Shown here one piece after another: positions 19,934 to 30,734 of a stretch of 32,000 bases of DNA. The stretch comes from Klebsiella pneumoniae. Its GTDB lineage: Bacteria > Pseudomonadota > Gammaproteobacteria > Ga0077536. The stretch lies in contig CAMAXW010000011.1 in the NCBI GenBank assembly GCA_945862315.1, positions 1 through 32,000 on the forward strand. The letters run 5' to 3'. The position numbers and the translations under genes were made by a program. A model generated the notes under the pieces. It made no database searches, was not told the DNA's origin, and was given only the letters and a program-made list of their open reading frames with translations. Within the stretch, counting starts at the first letter, position 1. Each line of letters begins with the position of its first letter.

Positions 19934-20404
19934 ATGAATATCAACCTGACCCTGATCGCCCAGTTCCTATGGTTCTTTGCGTTCCTTTGGTTTACCTCAC
20001 GATTTGTTTGGCCGCCCTTGATGCGCGCGATCGACGAGCGCCAAAAGAAAATCGCAGAGGGTCTGGCTGCCGCAGAAAAAGGTCAGCTGGAACTAGTGAG
20101 CGCCAAAGGCCGTGTCGACGAACTTTTGACCGGCGCCAAGCAGCAAAGCCAGGAGTTACTGGCCAACGCGCAGAAGCGTGCGGATGAGATGGTCGAGGCG
20201 GCTAAGGTGCTGGCAAAAGCAGAAGGCGAGCGGCAAATCACCGTGGCTCGCGCCAGCATCGAGCAAGAGATCCAGCAGGCGCGTGAGCAACTGCGGGGTC
20301 AAATTGTGCAGTTGGTCATGACGGGCGCCGAGCAAATTCTCATGCGCGAGATCGACCCAGCGAAGCATCAAGTGGTCTTAGACAAGCTAAGCGCCCAGTT
20401 CTAA
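19934..20404 (+). CDS. atpF: ATP synthase Fo subunit b
   Basis: Subunit b is the peripheral stalk. The 156 residues match the E. coli length. A single N-terminal membrane helix (about 4-26, [16 protein letters not shown]) is followed by a long charged helix (about 30-140) that dimerises as a right-handed coiled coil and binds delta. The start ATG at 19934 gives this topology directly. It lies 42 bases after atpE and 15 before atpH. Confidence 0.96.
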   Translation: MNINLTLIAQFLWFFAFLWFTSRFVWPPLMRAIDERQKKIAEGLAAAEKGQLELVSAKGRVDELLTGAKQQSQELLANAQKRADEMVEAAKVLAKAEGERQITVARASIEQEIQQAREQLRGQIVQLVMTGAEQILMREIDPAKHQVVLDKLSAQF

Positions 20405-20419
20405 GGCGACGCAACGTTC

Positions 20420-20959
20420 ATGCAAGAAAATCTCACTATCGCCCGGCCCTATGCGCAGGCAGCTTTCGATACGGCGCAAGAGGCCGGGGAAGTTGCCCAA
20501 TGGGACGACGCGCTGCAGCTACTCAGCCGCATCGTTCGCGACCCCGATATGCGACGGGTAACACTAGATCCTGGCGTGGATCGCGAGCGGATACTCGACC
20601 TCATCTTTGCTGTGACCGGCCCCAACGTGCCTAAAAGCTTTCGCAACTTTGTGAAGGTGGTTGCCGAGGCGCGGCGCCTCCCGATGGTGCCAGAAATGGC
20701 AACTGTGTTTACGGGACACCGCGCGCGAGAAGAGAACATCGCTGAGGTAGAAATCGTAACGGCCTACGCGCTGGATGCGGCCACCGAGCAGCGCATCGTG
20801 CAAGCGATGCGCACGCGGCTGGGGAAAGAAATTCGAATCTCGCAGACTATCGACGCCAATCTGATTGGTGGCGCCCGAGTCAAGGTAGGCGACCTGGTTT
20901 TTGATGCCTCCCTGAAGGGCGCGCTCAACCAGTTGGCTAACGTATTCAATATTAAGTGA
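20420..20959 (+). CDS. atpH: ATP synthase F1 subunit delta
   Basis: Subunit delta links the peripheral stalk to the top of the alpha3-beta3 head. At 179 residues it fits the family (E. coli 177). The N-terminal helical domain begins TIARPYAQAAFDTAQEAG. The C-terminal part ends with the family block IDANLIGGARVKVGDLVFD (about 144-162). Order and spacing in the atp operon support the assignment. Confidence 0.95.
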   Translation: MQENLTIARPYAQAAFDTAQEAGEVAQWDDALQLLSRIVRDPDMRRVTLDPGVDRERILDLIFAVTGPNVPKSFRNFVKVVAEARRLPMVPEMATVFTGHRAREENIAEVEIVTAYALDAATEQRIVQAMRTRLGKEIRISQTIDANLIGGARVKVGDLVFDASLKGALNQLANVFNIK

Positions 20960-21016
20960 CCTCCGAGCCCAGCCGCAGTGCGGCGTGTGCGACGCTTGAA
21001 CAGACGAGGATGACCC

Positions 21017-22558
21017 ATGCAAATCAGCGCCACTGAAATCAGCGAAATCATCAAGAAGAAGATTCAGGAGTTCGGCCTTGCGACAGAAGCGCGCACGGAA
21101 GGAACTGTCGTTAGCCTGAGTGATGGTATTGCCCGCCTCCACGGCCTGTCCGACGTGATGTCCGGCGAGATGATCGAATTTCCCGGCAACACCTTTGGCC
21201 TAGCGCTCAACCTTGAGCAAGACTCGGTCGGCGCGGTGATCATGGGTGAGTACCAGCATATCCGCGAAGGCGACACGGTACGTTGCACGAAACGTATTCT
21301 GGAAGTGCCGGTGGGCGAGGCGCTATTGGGCCGCGTGGTTAACGCGCTTGGCCACCCCATCGACGGCAAAGGTCCGTTGGGCACCGAACTCAGTTCGCCG
21401 ATCGAGAAAATCGCACCTGGCGTTATTTGGCGTCAATCGATTTCCGAACCGGTGCAAACGGGCCTCAAATCCATCGACGCGATGGTGCCTGTGGGCCGCG
21501 GTCAGCGCGAACTCATTATCGGGGACCGCCAGACCGGCAAGACCGCGGTGGCGATCGACACCATCATCAATCAGAAGACGACCGGCGTTAAATGCATCTA
21601 TGTCGCCATCGGGCAGAAAGCCTCATCGGTGAACACCGTGATCCGCAAGCTGGAAGAGCACGGCGCAATGGGCCACACCATCGTGGTGGCCGCGACGGCT
21701 TCCGAATCAGCTGCGATGCAGTACATCGCGCCGTATTCGGGCTGCGCGATGGGCGAATATTTTCGCGACAACGGCATGGACGCACTCATTATTTATGACG
21801 ACTTAACCAAGCAGGCCGTGGCCTACCGCCAAATGTCGTTGCTGCTACGCCGGCCACCAGGCCGCGAAGCCTATCCGGGCGACGTGTTCTATCTGCATTC
21901 CCGTCTGCTGGAGCGCGCCGCGCGCGTCAACGAGGCTTATGTGGAGCGCGAGACCAACGGTCGGGTCAAGGGCAAAACCGGATCGTTAACCGCGTTGCCG
22001 ATCATTGAGACACAGGCTGGAGACGTGTCGGCGTTCGTGCCGACCAACGTGATTTCCATTACCGACGGCCAGATTTATCTCGAAACCAATCTGTTCAACT
22101 CGGGTTTCCGGCCGGCTATTAACGCGGGTTTGTCGGTGTCGCGGGTCGGTGGTGCAGCGCAAACCAAGATCATCAAGAAACTGGGCGGCGGTGTGCGACT
22201 GGCGCTCGCCCAATATCGCGAACTGGCGGCGTTCTCGCAGTTCGCGTCTGACTTAGATGAGACGACGCGCAAACAGCTGGACCGTGGTCAGCGCGTGATG
22301 GAACTCATGAAGCAAAAGCAGTATTCCCCGTTGTCCGTCTCAGACATGGCGGTATCGTTGTTTGCGGTGGACCGCGGGTTTCTGGACGACGTCGACGTCA
22401 AGGAAGTGGGAGCGTTCGAAAGCGCGTTGCACGCTTACATGAAGTCCACCAAGGCCGATCTGCTCAAGAAAATTGATGATACCGGCGACTTCAGCGAGGC
22501 CATCGAGGCGGAACTCAAAGCGGGCGTCACCACGTTCAAGCAGACCCAGAGCTGGTAG
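21017..22558 (+). CDS. atpA: ATP synthase F1 subunit alpha
   Basis: Subunit alpha is the non-catalytic nucleotide-binding subunit of F1. The 513-residue length and numbering equal those of E. coli. The P-loop is GDRQTGKT (169-176). The N-terminal helix [12 protein letters not shown] binds delta. The family signature includes [17 protein letters not shown] in the C-terminal half. GAGG lies upstream of the ATG. No departures from the family were noticed. Confidence 0.98.
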   Translation: MQISATEISEIIKKKIQEFGLATEARTEGTVVSLSDGIARLHGLSDVMSGEMIEFPGNTFGLALNLEQDSVGAVIMGEYQHIREGDTVRCTKRILEVPVGEALLGRVVNALGHPIDGKGPLGTELSSPIEKIAPGVIWRQSISEPVQTGLKSIDAMVPVGRGQRELIIGDRQTGKTAVAIDTIINQKTTGVKCIYVAIGQKASSVNTVIRKLEEHGAMGHTIVVAATASESAAMQYIAPYSGCAMGEYFRDNGMDALIIYDDLTKQAVAYRQMSLLLRRPPGREAYPGDVFYLHSRLLERAARVNEAYVERETNGRVKGKTGSLTALPIIETQAGDVSAFVPTNVISITDGQIYLETNLFNSGFRPAINAGLSVSRVGGAAQTKIIKKLGGGVRLALAQYRELAAFSQFASDLDETTRKQLDRGQRVMELMKQKQYSPLSVSDMAVSLFAVDRGFLDDVDVKEVGAFESALHAYMKSTKADLLKKIDDTGDFSEAIEAELKAGVTTFKQTQSW

Positions 22559-22577
22559 CGCGCAGGGAATATTAGCC

Positions 22578-24855
<2,278 letters not shown>

Positions 24856-24873
24856 GTAAGGCGCAACGAACCC

Positions 24874-25293
24874 ATGGCAACAATGCACGTCGAGATCGTC
24901 AGCGCTGAGCGCGAAATTTTTGCAGGGGAAGCCGAGATGGTGGTCGCGCCCGGCATCCTCGGCGAGGTCGGCATTATGCCGGGGCACGTGGCTTTACTGA
25001 CCCAGCTACGTCCCGGGGAAGTTCGCCTGCAGTTAGCAGGCGGCGAACAGCAAGCCTTTTATGTGTCCGGCGGCATCCTGGAAGTCCAGCCTAAAGTCGT
25101 CACCGTCCTCTCCGACACCGTTATCCGGGCGCAAGACCTAGATGAGGCGGCGGTGGTAAAAGCCCGCCAAGACGCGGAAGAAGTGCTCGCGGGGCGCAGC
25201 GACAAACTGGATTTCGCGAAGGCGCAAGCGGAGTTCGCCGAACTTGCCGCGCAACTACAGACCATTCAGCGACTACGGCGTCGCGGCAGCTAG
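24874..25293 (+). CDS. atpC: ATP synthase F1 subunit epsilon
   Basis: Subunit epsilon joins gamma to the c-ring and can inhibit ATP hydrolysis through its C-terminal helices. The 139-residue protein has the N-terminal beta-sandwich (VEIVSAEREIFAGEAEMVV, then GELGIMPGHVALLT-like GEVGIMPGHVALLT). It ends in a two-helix domain (AKAQAEFAELAAQLQTIQRL). It is the last gene of the operon, and its TAG lies inside the hairpin at 25291-25330. Confidence 0.96.
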   Translation: MATMHVEIVSAEREIFAGEAEMVVAPGILGEVGIMPGHVALLTQLRPGEVRLQLAGGEQQAFYVSGGILEVQPKVVTVLSDTVIRAQDLDEAAVVKARQDAEEVLAGRSDKLDFAKAQAEFAELAAQLQTIQRLRRRGS

Positions 25294-25330
25294 GCTTGGC
25301 GCGGACGCCTGAACAGGCGTCCCAAGCCTA
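25291..25330 (+). terminator. Long hairpin at the end of the atp operon
   Basis: The left strand (25291-25311) and right strand (25314-25330) pair as TAGGCTTG / CAAGCCTA and GGACGCCTG / CAGGCGTCC around a tight AA centre, with a four-base bulge (GCGC) on the left. About 17 base pairs form. It starts on the atpC stop codon. There is no T-run after it, so it may act as a 3'-end stabiliser or a Rho-assisted stop rather than a classic intrinsic terminator. Confidence 0.55.
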
Positions 25331-25438
25331 CGCGCGGCACTGGCCTGCGGGTCAGTCCGCCCGCACCACCCGACACTCGCCTAGAGCCCAGTACGGGCCT
25401 AAGATTCCCCCCACTAAATAGCTTCGGGTGACGTTCTT

Positions 25439-26815
25439 ATGAGCGCAGCGATTTGTATCTTGGCAGCCGGCAAGGGGCAGCGCATGTGCTCTGACCTGCC
25501 CAAGGTACTGCACGACATCGGTGGCCGGGCGCTGGTGGCGCACGTTCTGGATACCACCGCACGCGTGAGCGATGCCCAACCGGTGGTCGTTTATGGCCAC
25601 GGCGGTGATTTGTTGCGCACAGCACTCGCGGGTTATGACATTGCGTGGGTGGAACAGCGCGAGCAGCTCGGCACGGGGCATGCCGTAGCGCAGGCGCTAC
25701 CGCTGCTCCCGGCGGGGCAAACCGTCCTCATTCTCTACGGGGATGTGCCCTTGCTCAGCGTTAACACGCTCTCGCGCTTACTCAGTGCGGCGCAGGAAAC
25801 CGGCTTTGCGCTGCTCACCGCAACCCTGGCGGACGCGAGCGGCTATGGGCGGATTGTTCGCGGCGCGAGCGGCGAAATTCTCCGCATCGTGGAGCAAAAG
25901 GACGCCACCCCCGAGGAACTCGCGCTGGGCGAATTTAACACCGGCGTGATGGCGGTCAGCGGCGCATATCTGCACCGTTGGTTGCCGACCTTGGGGAACG
26001 ATAATTCTCAAGGCGAGTATTACCTCACGGATTGCGTGGCACGGGCGGTGGCCGAGGGCATTCGCGTGGTGGGTGTGAGTACCCTCGATGTGCTTGAAGT
26101 GACCGGCGTTAACGATCGGGTTCAGCTTGCCAGCCTTGAGCGCGCCTACCAGCGCGCTGCGGCGCAGGCACTGATGACCAGCGGTGTGACCTTGCGCGAT
26201 CCAGAGCGCATCGATATCCGCGGCAGCTTGGTGAGCGGCCGGGACACCATCATCGATGTCAACGCGGTGTTTGAAGGTACGGTCACCTTGGGCGCTCAGG
26301 TACGCATTGGCCCCAACTGTCTGATCGTCAACTCTACCTTAGGGGATGGGGTGGAGGTGTTGGCAAACTCCGTCATCGAAGGGGCCCGCATCGGTGCACG
26401 CGCGCGGATTGGCCCGTTCGCGAGAATCCGGCCGGAGACCGAACTCGCCGCTGAGGTGCATATCGGTAATTTCGTTGAGGTGAAAAAATCCTCGCTAGGC
26501 GAGAAATCCAAAGCCAATCACTTAGCCTATATCGGCGACAGTGAGATTGGTCGCAACGTCAATGTGGGTGCGGGCACCATCACCTGTAACTACGATGGGG
26601 CGTTCAAGCATAAAACCATCATTGAAGACGACGTCTTCATCGGCTCAGACACCCAACTGGTGGCCCCCGTGAGAGTCGGCAAAGGTGCGACCATTGGCGC
26701 GGGCACGACAGTGACCGAAGATGTGGCCGCCGAGCGGCTGGTGATCAGCCGGGTGCGGCAAAAATCCATCGCCGGTTGGCAACGACCCCGTAAGCGCACG
26801 CCCACGCCAAGCTAG
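25439..26815 (+). CDS. glmU: Bifunctional UDP-N-acetylglucosamine pyrophosphorylase / glucosamine-1-phosphate N-acetyltransferase
   Basis: GlmU acetylates glucosamine-1-phosphate and then couples it to UTP, giving UDP-GlcNAc for peptidoglycan and LPS. The 458-residue protein starts with the nucleotidyltransferase domain, with LAAGKGQRMCSDLPKVLH near residues 8-25 and YGDVPLL. After about residue 230 it changes to a left-handed beta helix of hexapeptide repeats (RIGPNCLIVNSTLGDGVEVL and following). The acetyltransferase site is seen in FVEVKKSSLGEKSKANHLAY and AGTITCNYDGAFKHKT. Its position after atpC is usual in gammaproteobacteria. No strong Shine-Dalgarno site precedes the ATG. Confidence 0.97.
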   Translation: MSAAICILAAGKGQRMCSDLPKVLHDIGGRALVAHVLDTTARVSDAQPVVVYGHGGDLLRTALAGYDIAWVEQREQLGTGHAVAQALPLLPAGQTVLILYGDVPLLSVNTLSRLLSAAQETGFALLTATLADASGYGRIVRGASGEILRIVEQKDATPEELALGEFNTGVMAVSGAYLHRWLPTLGNDNSQGEYYLTDCVARAVAEGIRVVGVSTLDVLEVTGVNDRVQLASLERAYQRAAAQALMTSGVTLRDPERIDIRGSLVSGRDTIIDVNAVFEGTVTLGAQVRIGPNCLIVNSTLGDGVEVLANSVIEGARIGARARIGPFARIRPETELAAEVHIGNFVEVKKSSLGEKSKANHLAYIGDSEIGRNVNVGAGTITCNYDGAFKHKTIIEDDVFIGSDTQLVAPVRVGKGATIGAGTTVTEDVAAERLVISRVRQKSIAGWQRPRKRTPTPS

Positions 26816-26906
26816 GCGCGAGACCCGCCGACCCAGCGCATTGGGTTGCTGACCCTAGCTATTGGGTGGGGCACATCCGTCCATCGTGAATTCAGGAGAC
26901 CCTCCC

Positions 26907-27386
26907 ATGACTGTAGCAACCGCCGACCTCTACGACGCCCACGGCGAAAATCTCCGGGTGATGGCGCCGCTATTTCGGGATTACGGCGGCCACGCGAGTT
27001 TTGAGGGCGCGGTAGTGACGGTCAAAGTTTTTGAAGACAACAGTTTAGTGCGCAGTGCGCTAGAAGAACCTGGCGAGGGACGAGTATTAGTCGTGGACGG
27101 CGGCGGTTCCTTGCGTTGCGCACTCGTTGGCGACCTGTTGGCTGGTCTCGGGGTGAAAAATGGCTGGGCTGGCATTTTGGTCAACGGCTGTATTCGCGAT
27201 GGGGTGCCGCTCAGTCGACTGGCCATCGGCGTGAAAGCCTTGGCGAGCAATCCCCGTAAGAGCGTGAAAAGAGGCGACGGTGCGCGCGATGTGCTGCTGC
27301 GCTTCGCGGACGTCCGGGTGAACCCCGGGGATTATCTCTATGCCGACGCAGATGGCGTGGTGCTTGCGTCGAGCAAGCTGGATTAG
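26907..27386 (+). CDS. rraA: RraA family protein (RNase E activity regulator / aldolase fold)
   Basis: The 159-residue protein matches RraA, which in E. coli binds RNase E and the helicase RhlB and damps RNA decay. Related proteins are 4-hydroxy-4-methyl-2-oxoglutarate aldolases and oxaloacetate decarboxylases. Family blocks are TADLYDAHGENLRVMAPLF, VDGGGSLRCALVGDLLA and GILVNGCIRD, with R97 and D98 in the aldolase-like site. The ATG at 26907 has AGGAG at 26893-26897. The nitrilase-family gene follows 7 bases later, so they are probably co-transcribed. Sequence alone does not decide between the RNase E regulator and aldolase roles. Confidence 0.9.
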   Translation: MTVATADLYDAHGENLRVMAPLFRDYGGHASFEGAVVTVKVFEDNSLVRSALEEPGEGRVLVVDGGGSLRCALVGDLLAGLGVKNGWAGILVNGCIRDGVPLSRLAIGVKALASNPRKSVKRGDGARDVLLRFADVRVNPGDYLYADADGVVLASSKLD

Positions 27387-27393
27387 CACCGCA

Positions 27394-28212
27394 ATGAGTA
27401 ATCCCTTCCGCGTGGCCTGCATCCAAAACTGCGCCGAGGACGACGTTGCCGCCAATATCGCTGAGGCCGTAGAACTCGTGCGCGGGGCGGCCGGTGAGGG
27501 CGCGTCGCTCATTTGCTTGCCGGAGAATTTCAGCTGTCTCGAACCCATCGACACGCACTATTTAGAGCGGGGCTATACCGAGGACGACCACCCGGCGTTA
27601 ACGGTTTTTCCGGCACTGGCCAAAGAGCTGGGCGTCGTCTTAGCACTGGGTTCGCTCACCATCAAACGCGACGATGGGCGAGTCAGTAATCGCAGCTATG
27701 TGTTCGACGCTAGCGGGACGCGGCTCGCTACCTACAATAAAATTCACCTGTTCGACGTCAGTCTCCGCGAAGGCGAGATGTATCGCGAATCCGCTACCGT
27801 GGCGGCCGGCGACAGCTTGAGCGTGGTCAGTCTGCCGTGGGGCCGATTGGGGCTGAGCATTTGCTACGACCTGCGTTTCCCCCATCTTTATCGCGAGCTT
27901 GCCCAGCGGGGTGCGGATTTTCTGGCGATTCCCGCCGCGTTTACCGCCACTACCGGCGAGGCACATTGGGAAGTGCTGATTCGTGCCCGCGCGATAGAAA
28001 CCGGCTGCTTTGTTTTCGCCGCGGCGCAATGCGGGCGCCGCCGCTGGGGCCGCCGCACCTTCGGGCATTCCCTCATCGTGGACCCTTGGGGCGTGGTGCT
28101 GGCCGACGCCGGGGACGCGACCGGCTATGTGCTGGCCGACATCGATATCCAGCGGGTGGCCGAAGCCCGCACGATGGTGCCATCGCTGCAACACGATCGC
28201 CCGCTGGGATAG
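27394..28212 (+). CDS. Carbon-nitrogen hydrolase (Nit1/Nit2-like amidase)
   Basis: This 272-residue nitrilase-superfamily enzyme has the full Glu-Lys-Cys triad: E44 in CLPENF, K116 in YNKIHLFDV and C157 in SICYDLRFP. The block PAAFTATTGEAHWEVLIRAR and the ending HSLIVDPWG resemble the Nit branch. That branch contains deaminated-glutathione amidase and omega-amidase (metabolite repair of 2-oxo acid amides). Which of these is the substrate cannot be settled here. The gene follows rraA by 7 bases. No signal peptide; cytosolic. Confidence 0.92.
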   Translation: MSNPFRVACIQNCAEDDVAANIAEAVELVRGAAGEGASLICLPENFSCLEPIDTHYLERGYTEDDHPALTVFPALAKELGVVLALGSLTIKRDDGRVSNRSYVFDASGTRLATYNKIHLFDVSLREGEMYRESATVAAGDSLSVVSLPWGRLGLSICYDLRFPHLYRELAQRGADFLAIPAAFTATTGEAHWEVLIRARAIETGCFVFAAAQCGRRRWGRRTFGHSLIVDPWGVVLADAGDATGYVLADIDIQRVAEARTMVPSLQHDRPLG

Positions 28213-28250
28213 GCAATTCAGTGCGGGTTAAGCACCTTCGGTCCACCCTA

Positions 28251-28276
28251 GGTCTCGATAAATCACCTTCGAGACC
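28251..28276. repeat. 8-bp inverted repeat just upstream of the PepSY-like gene
   Basis: GGTCTCGA (28251-28258) and TCGAGACC (28269-28276) pair perfectly around a 10-base loop, ending 6 bases before the ATG at 28283. It occupies the expected ribosome-binding region. It could be an operator of the two-component system or an mRNA hairpin that hides the start; no other ribosome-binding site is evident. Confidence 0.5.
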
Positions 28277-28282
28277 GCCACC

Positions 28283-28573
28283 ATGAACCGAGCGCCTAAC
28301 AACCAGTGCCGATTAATGACTCTCTTTGCGTTGACTTGGGTCACGGCGGCGATGGCGGCCGAGGTCCTCCCGCCGGCCAATGAGGTCGGGGTGCTCGCTG
28401 GCATCGGCGCCGCGCAAGCGGCAGAAATTGCGCGCGAAACAACCGGCGGACGCGTGCTCGCGGTGCGCGCCTTGGCCGACGAGGCGCCACGCACCTATGC
28501 TGTGCGCCTGCTGGTTAACCCGGGCCACGTGCGTACGGTGGTGGTAGACAACGATTCTGGGCGTCTGCGATAG
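28283..28573 (+). CDS. Small periplasmic PepSY-like protein
   Basis: The 96-residue product has a signal peptide (hydrophobic core MTLFALTWVTAAMAA, likely cleaved near residue 26). The mature part of about 70 residues fits the PepSY-like pattern: a helix AAQAAEIARETTGGRVLAV followed by strands YAVRLLVNPGHVRTVVVD and the closing DNDSGRL. PepSY domains are thought to modulate peptidases or sense signals in the periplasm. It lies 12 bases before the response regulator gene, so it probably belongs to the same operon and may feed a signal to the kinase. The function is inferred only. Confidence 0.78.
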   Translation: MNRAPNNQCRLMTLFALTWVTAAMAAEVLPPANEVGVLAGIGAAQAAEIARETTGGRVLAVRALADEAPRTYAVRLLVNPGHVRTVVVDNDSGRLR

Positions 28574-28585
28574 GCAAATAAGACA

Positions 28586-29281
28586 ATGCGCGTATTACTC
28601 GTTGAGGATGAACCCACGCTATTGGCGACGCTCGGCGCCCGCTTGCGGGCTGAAGGCTATGCGCTAGATGTGGCGGGAAACGGGCGCGATGGTTTACACC
28701 TCGGCATTGAATACCCTATCGATCTGGCGATCGTCGACTTGGGTTTGCCGGACATCTCCGGCACGGAGTTAATCAAGCGTTGGCGCGCGGCTGAACGGCG
28801 TTTCCCGATCCTCATCTTAACGGCGCGTGGCAGTTGGGAAGACAAAGTGGCGGGGCTGGAACTGGGCGCCGACGATTACCTCGTAAAGCCTTTCAATGCG
28901 GAGGAACTGCTGGCCCGCGTGCGCGCGCTGTTGCGGCGAGCCGCAGGCTGGTCTGACCCGCGCCTACGCTGTGGCCCCTTCACGCTCGACACTTCCGGCA
29001 AGACTCTGCACGCGGGGGAACTAGAGATCGAAATCACCGCCTTTGAATACAAAGTTTTGGAGTACCTCATGCTGCATGCGGGGCGCGTGGTGTCTAAGAG
29101 TGAACTCAGCGAACATTTGTACGAAGAAGACGCTGACCGCGATAGCAATGTGCTAGAAGTCATTATTGGCCGCTTACGCCGTAAGCTCGATCCCGACCGC
29201 AGCTTGAATCCCATCGAGACCGCGCGCGGCCAGGGCTATCGATTTCGCTACGCGCCGGCACCTGCGCGCATCGAAGCCTAA
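28586..29281 (+). CDS. OmpR/PhoP-family response regulator
   Basis: The 231-residue regulator has a receiver domain with acidic pocket E7-D8 and phospho-acceptor D51 in IVDLGLPD. The switch threonine is in LILTARG and the lysine in YLVKPFNAEEL. After about residue 125 comes a winged-helix DNA-binding domain, with ITAFEYKVLEYLMLHAGRVV, ELSEHLYEEDADRDSNVLEV and RGQGYRF. The pattern is closest by eye to PhoP-type regulators (VDLGLPD, HLYEEDADRDSN). It is followed after 9 bases by its kinase and preceded by the PepSY-like gene. Target genes are not visible. Confidence 0.95.
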   Translation: MRVLLVEDEPTLLATLGARLRAEGYALDVAGNGRDGLHLGIEYPIDLAIVDLGLPDISGTELIKRWRAAERRFPILILTARGSWEDKVAGLELGADDYLVKPFNAEELLARVRALLRRAAGWSDPRLRCGPFTLDTSGKTLHAGELEIEITAFEYKVLEYLMLHAGRVVSKSELSEHLYEEDADRDSNVLEVIIGRLRRKLDPDRSLNPIETARGQGYRFRYAPAPARIEA

Positions 29282-29290
29282 GTCCCGCAC

Positions 29291-30679
29291 GTGCCCGGCG
29301 TGCTGCCGATGCCGCGCTCGCTGAATGCCAGAATTCTGGTCGCTGCGGGTGCTGTGCTGGTGATTTTTCTGGGCGTTGCCGGCCTTGCCATTAATCAGGC
29401 TTTTCGCGACAACGCACTGTCATCGGTGCAGGAGCGACTTAAAGCACAGATTTTCATGCTGCTCAGTCTTGCCAATCTGGACCCTCCGGCCACCAATCCC
29501 ATGCCCGAGACGCTGCCGGATCTCGCGCTTTCGGTACCCGATTCTGGGCATTACGCACAAATTTTCGCGGGCGCTGGTCAGCCTTTATGGCGCTCTCGAT
29601 CGATGTTGGGTCTTGGGGTACAGCCGCCGCCGGAGCCGCCGGTGGGAGAATTTGTTTTCCAGCAGTTGGTCAGTTCCGCAGAAGAACCTTTGTTTTGTCT
29701 GAGCTACTCTGTTTTGTGGGAGGCCGGTGGGCGGGCGCGCCCAGCGTCATTTGTGTTGCAGGTTTGCGAGGCGCGCCGTGCCTATGTGCAGCAAGTGGAT
29801 GGCTTTCGGCGCAGTGTGTCGCTTTGGTTTGGCTTTCTCGCCGGGTTTTTATTGTTGGTACAAACGCTGATTCTGCGCTGGGGTTTGCGTCCCTTGCGGG
29901 CGGTTGCCATTGAGGTGCGGGCCATCGAAGCCGGCCGACAAACAGCGATCGGCGGGCAGTATCCACGCGAGTTGCGCGCCCTTACCCGCAATCTTAACGC
30001 GCTCATTGCCGCGCGCGATTCCCATCTTCTGCGCTACCGGCATGCCTTAGGCGATCTTGCCCACAGCCTTAAAACACCGCTAGCCGTGATCCGCTCAACG
30101 CTGGATGCGACTCCGCTGGAAGACGCCGCGCGGCAAATTCTGCAAGACCAAGTCGCGCAGCTAAACGACACGGTGCGCTACCAATTGCAGCGCGCCGCGA
30201 CCGTTGGGCGTCACGCTTTTGCACCACCCATCGAGGTGAATCCGGTGCTGGAGCGAATTGCCGATTCTTTGCGCAAGGTTTACCACGCACGCAGCCTCGA
30301 TATCGTGGTGGAGGCAGCACCGGAATCGCTTTTTTATGGTGATCAAGGCGACCTGATGGAAGTCGTGGGTAACTTGGCGGACAACGCCTGCAAATGGGCC
30401 CGCAGCAAAGTTCATATTTCGGTTACCCCACAACCCGAGAAGCAGGGACAGCGCCGCCGTTCGTTAGAGATTAGGGTTCAAGATAACGGCCCGGGTTTGC
30501 CGGAACCCATGCTGAAAGAAGTGTTAAGGCGTGGCTTACGCATGGACGAGTCCACCGAAGGACAAGGTATTGGGCTGTCGGTCGTGCGCGATATCGTGGA
30601 GGAAGGCTACGGCGGACGGCTGCATCTCCACTCCAAACCCGGAGACACTTGCGTCACGGCTGTATTCGACTTTGATTGA
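29291..30679 (+). CDS. PhoQ-like sensor histidine kinase
   Basis: The 462-residue kinase has two membrane helices (about 13-36 and 177-197) enclosing a periplasmic sensor of about 140 residues, then a HAMP-like linker. The phospho-acceptor is H258, in GDLAHSLKTPLAVI, the form seen in PhoQ. The ATPase domain has the N-box NLADNACKWA, the G1 box DNGPGLPE and the G2 box GQGIGLSVV. The coordinates use GTG 29291; ATG 29309 is an alternative, and neither has a clear ribosome-binding site. The ligand (divalent cation, peptide or other) cannot be inferred from the sensor with confidence. Confidence 0.93.
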   Translation: MPGVLPMPRSLNARILVAAGAVLVIFLGVAGLAINQAFRDNALSSVQERLKAQIFMLLSLANLDPPATNPMPETLPDLALSVPDSGHYAQIFAGAGQPLWRSRSMLGLGVQPPPEPPVGEFVFQQLVSSAEEPLFCLSYSVLWEAGGRARPASFVLQVCEARRAYVQQVDGFRRSVSLWFGFLAGFLLLVQTLILRWGLRPLRAVAIEVRAIEAGRQTAIGGQYPRELRALTRNLNALIAARDSHLLRYRHALGDLAHSLKTPLAVIRSTLDATPLEDAARQILQDQVAQLNDTVRYQLQRAATVGRHAFAPPIEVNPVLERIADSLRKVYHARSLDIVVEAAPESLFYGDQGDLMEVVGNLADNACKWARSKVHISVTPQPEKQGQRRRSLEIRVQDNGPGLPEPMLKEVLRRGLRMDESTEGQGIGLSVVRDIVEEGYGGRLHLHSKPGDTCVTAVFDFD

Positions 30680-30700
30680 GCGAGAGATGCGGCGATGAGC

Positions 30701-30709
30701 TGCTATACT
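30701..30709 (+). promoter_or_regulatory. Extended -10 promoter of fabA
   Basis: TGCTATACT gives an extended -10 (TGn plus TATACT at 30704-30709), 25 bases before the fabA ATG. No -35 at proper spacing is seen (TTGAGC at 30676 is 22 bases away). Transcription would start near 30716, leaving a leader of about 19 bases. Confidence 0.5.
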
Positions 30710-30734
30710 CGCGTCCCCTTCTGGACGGAATCTC

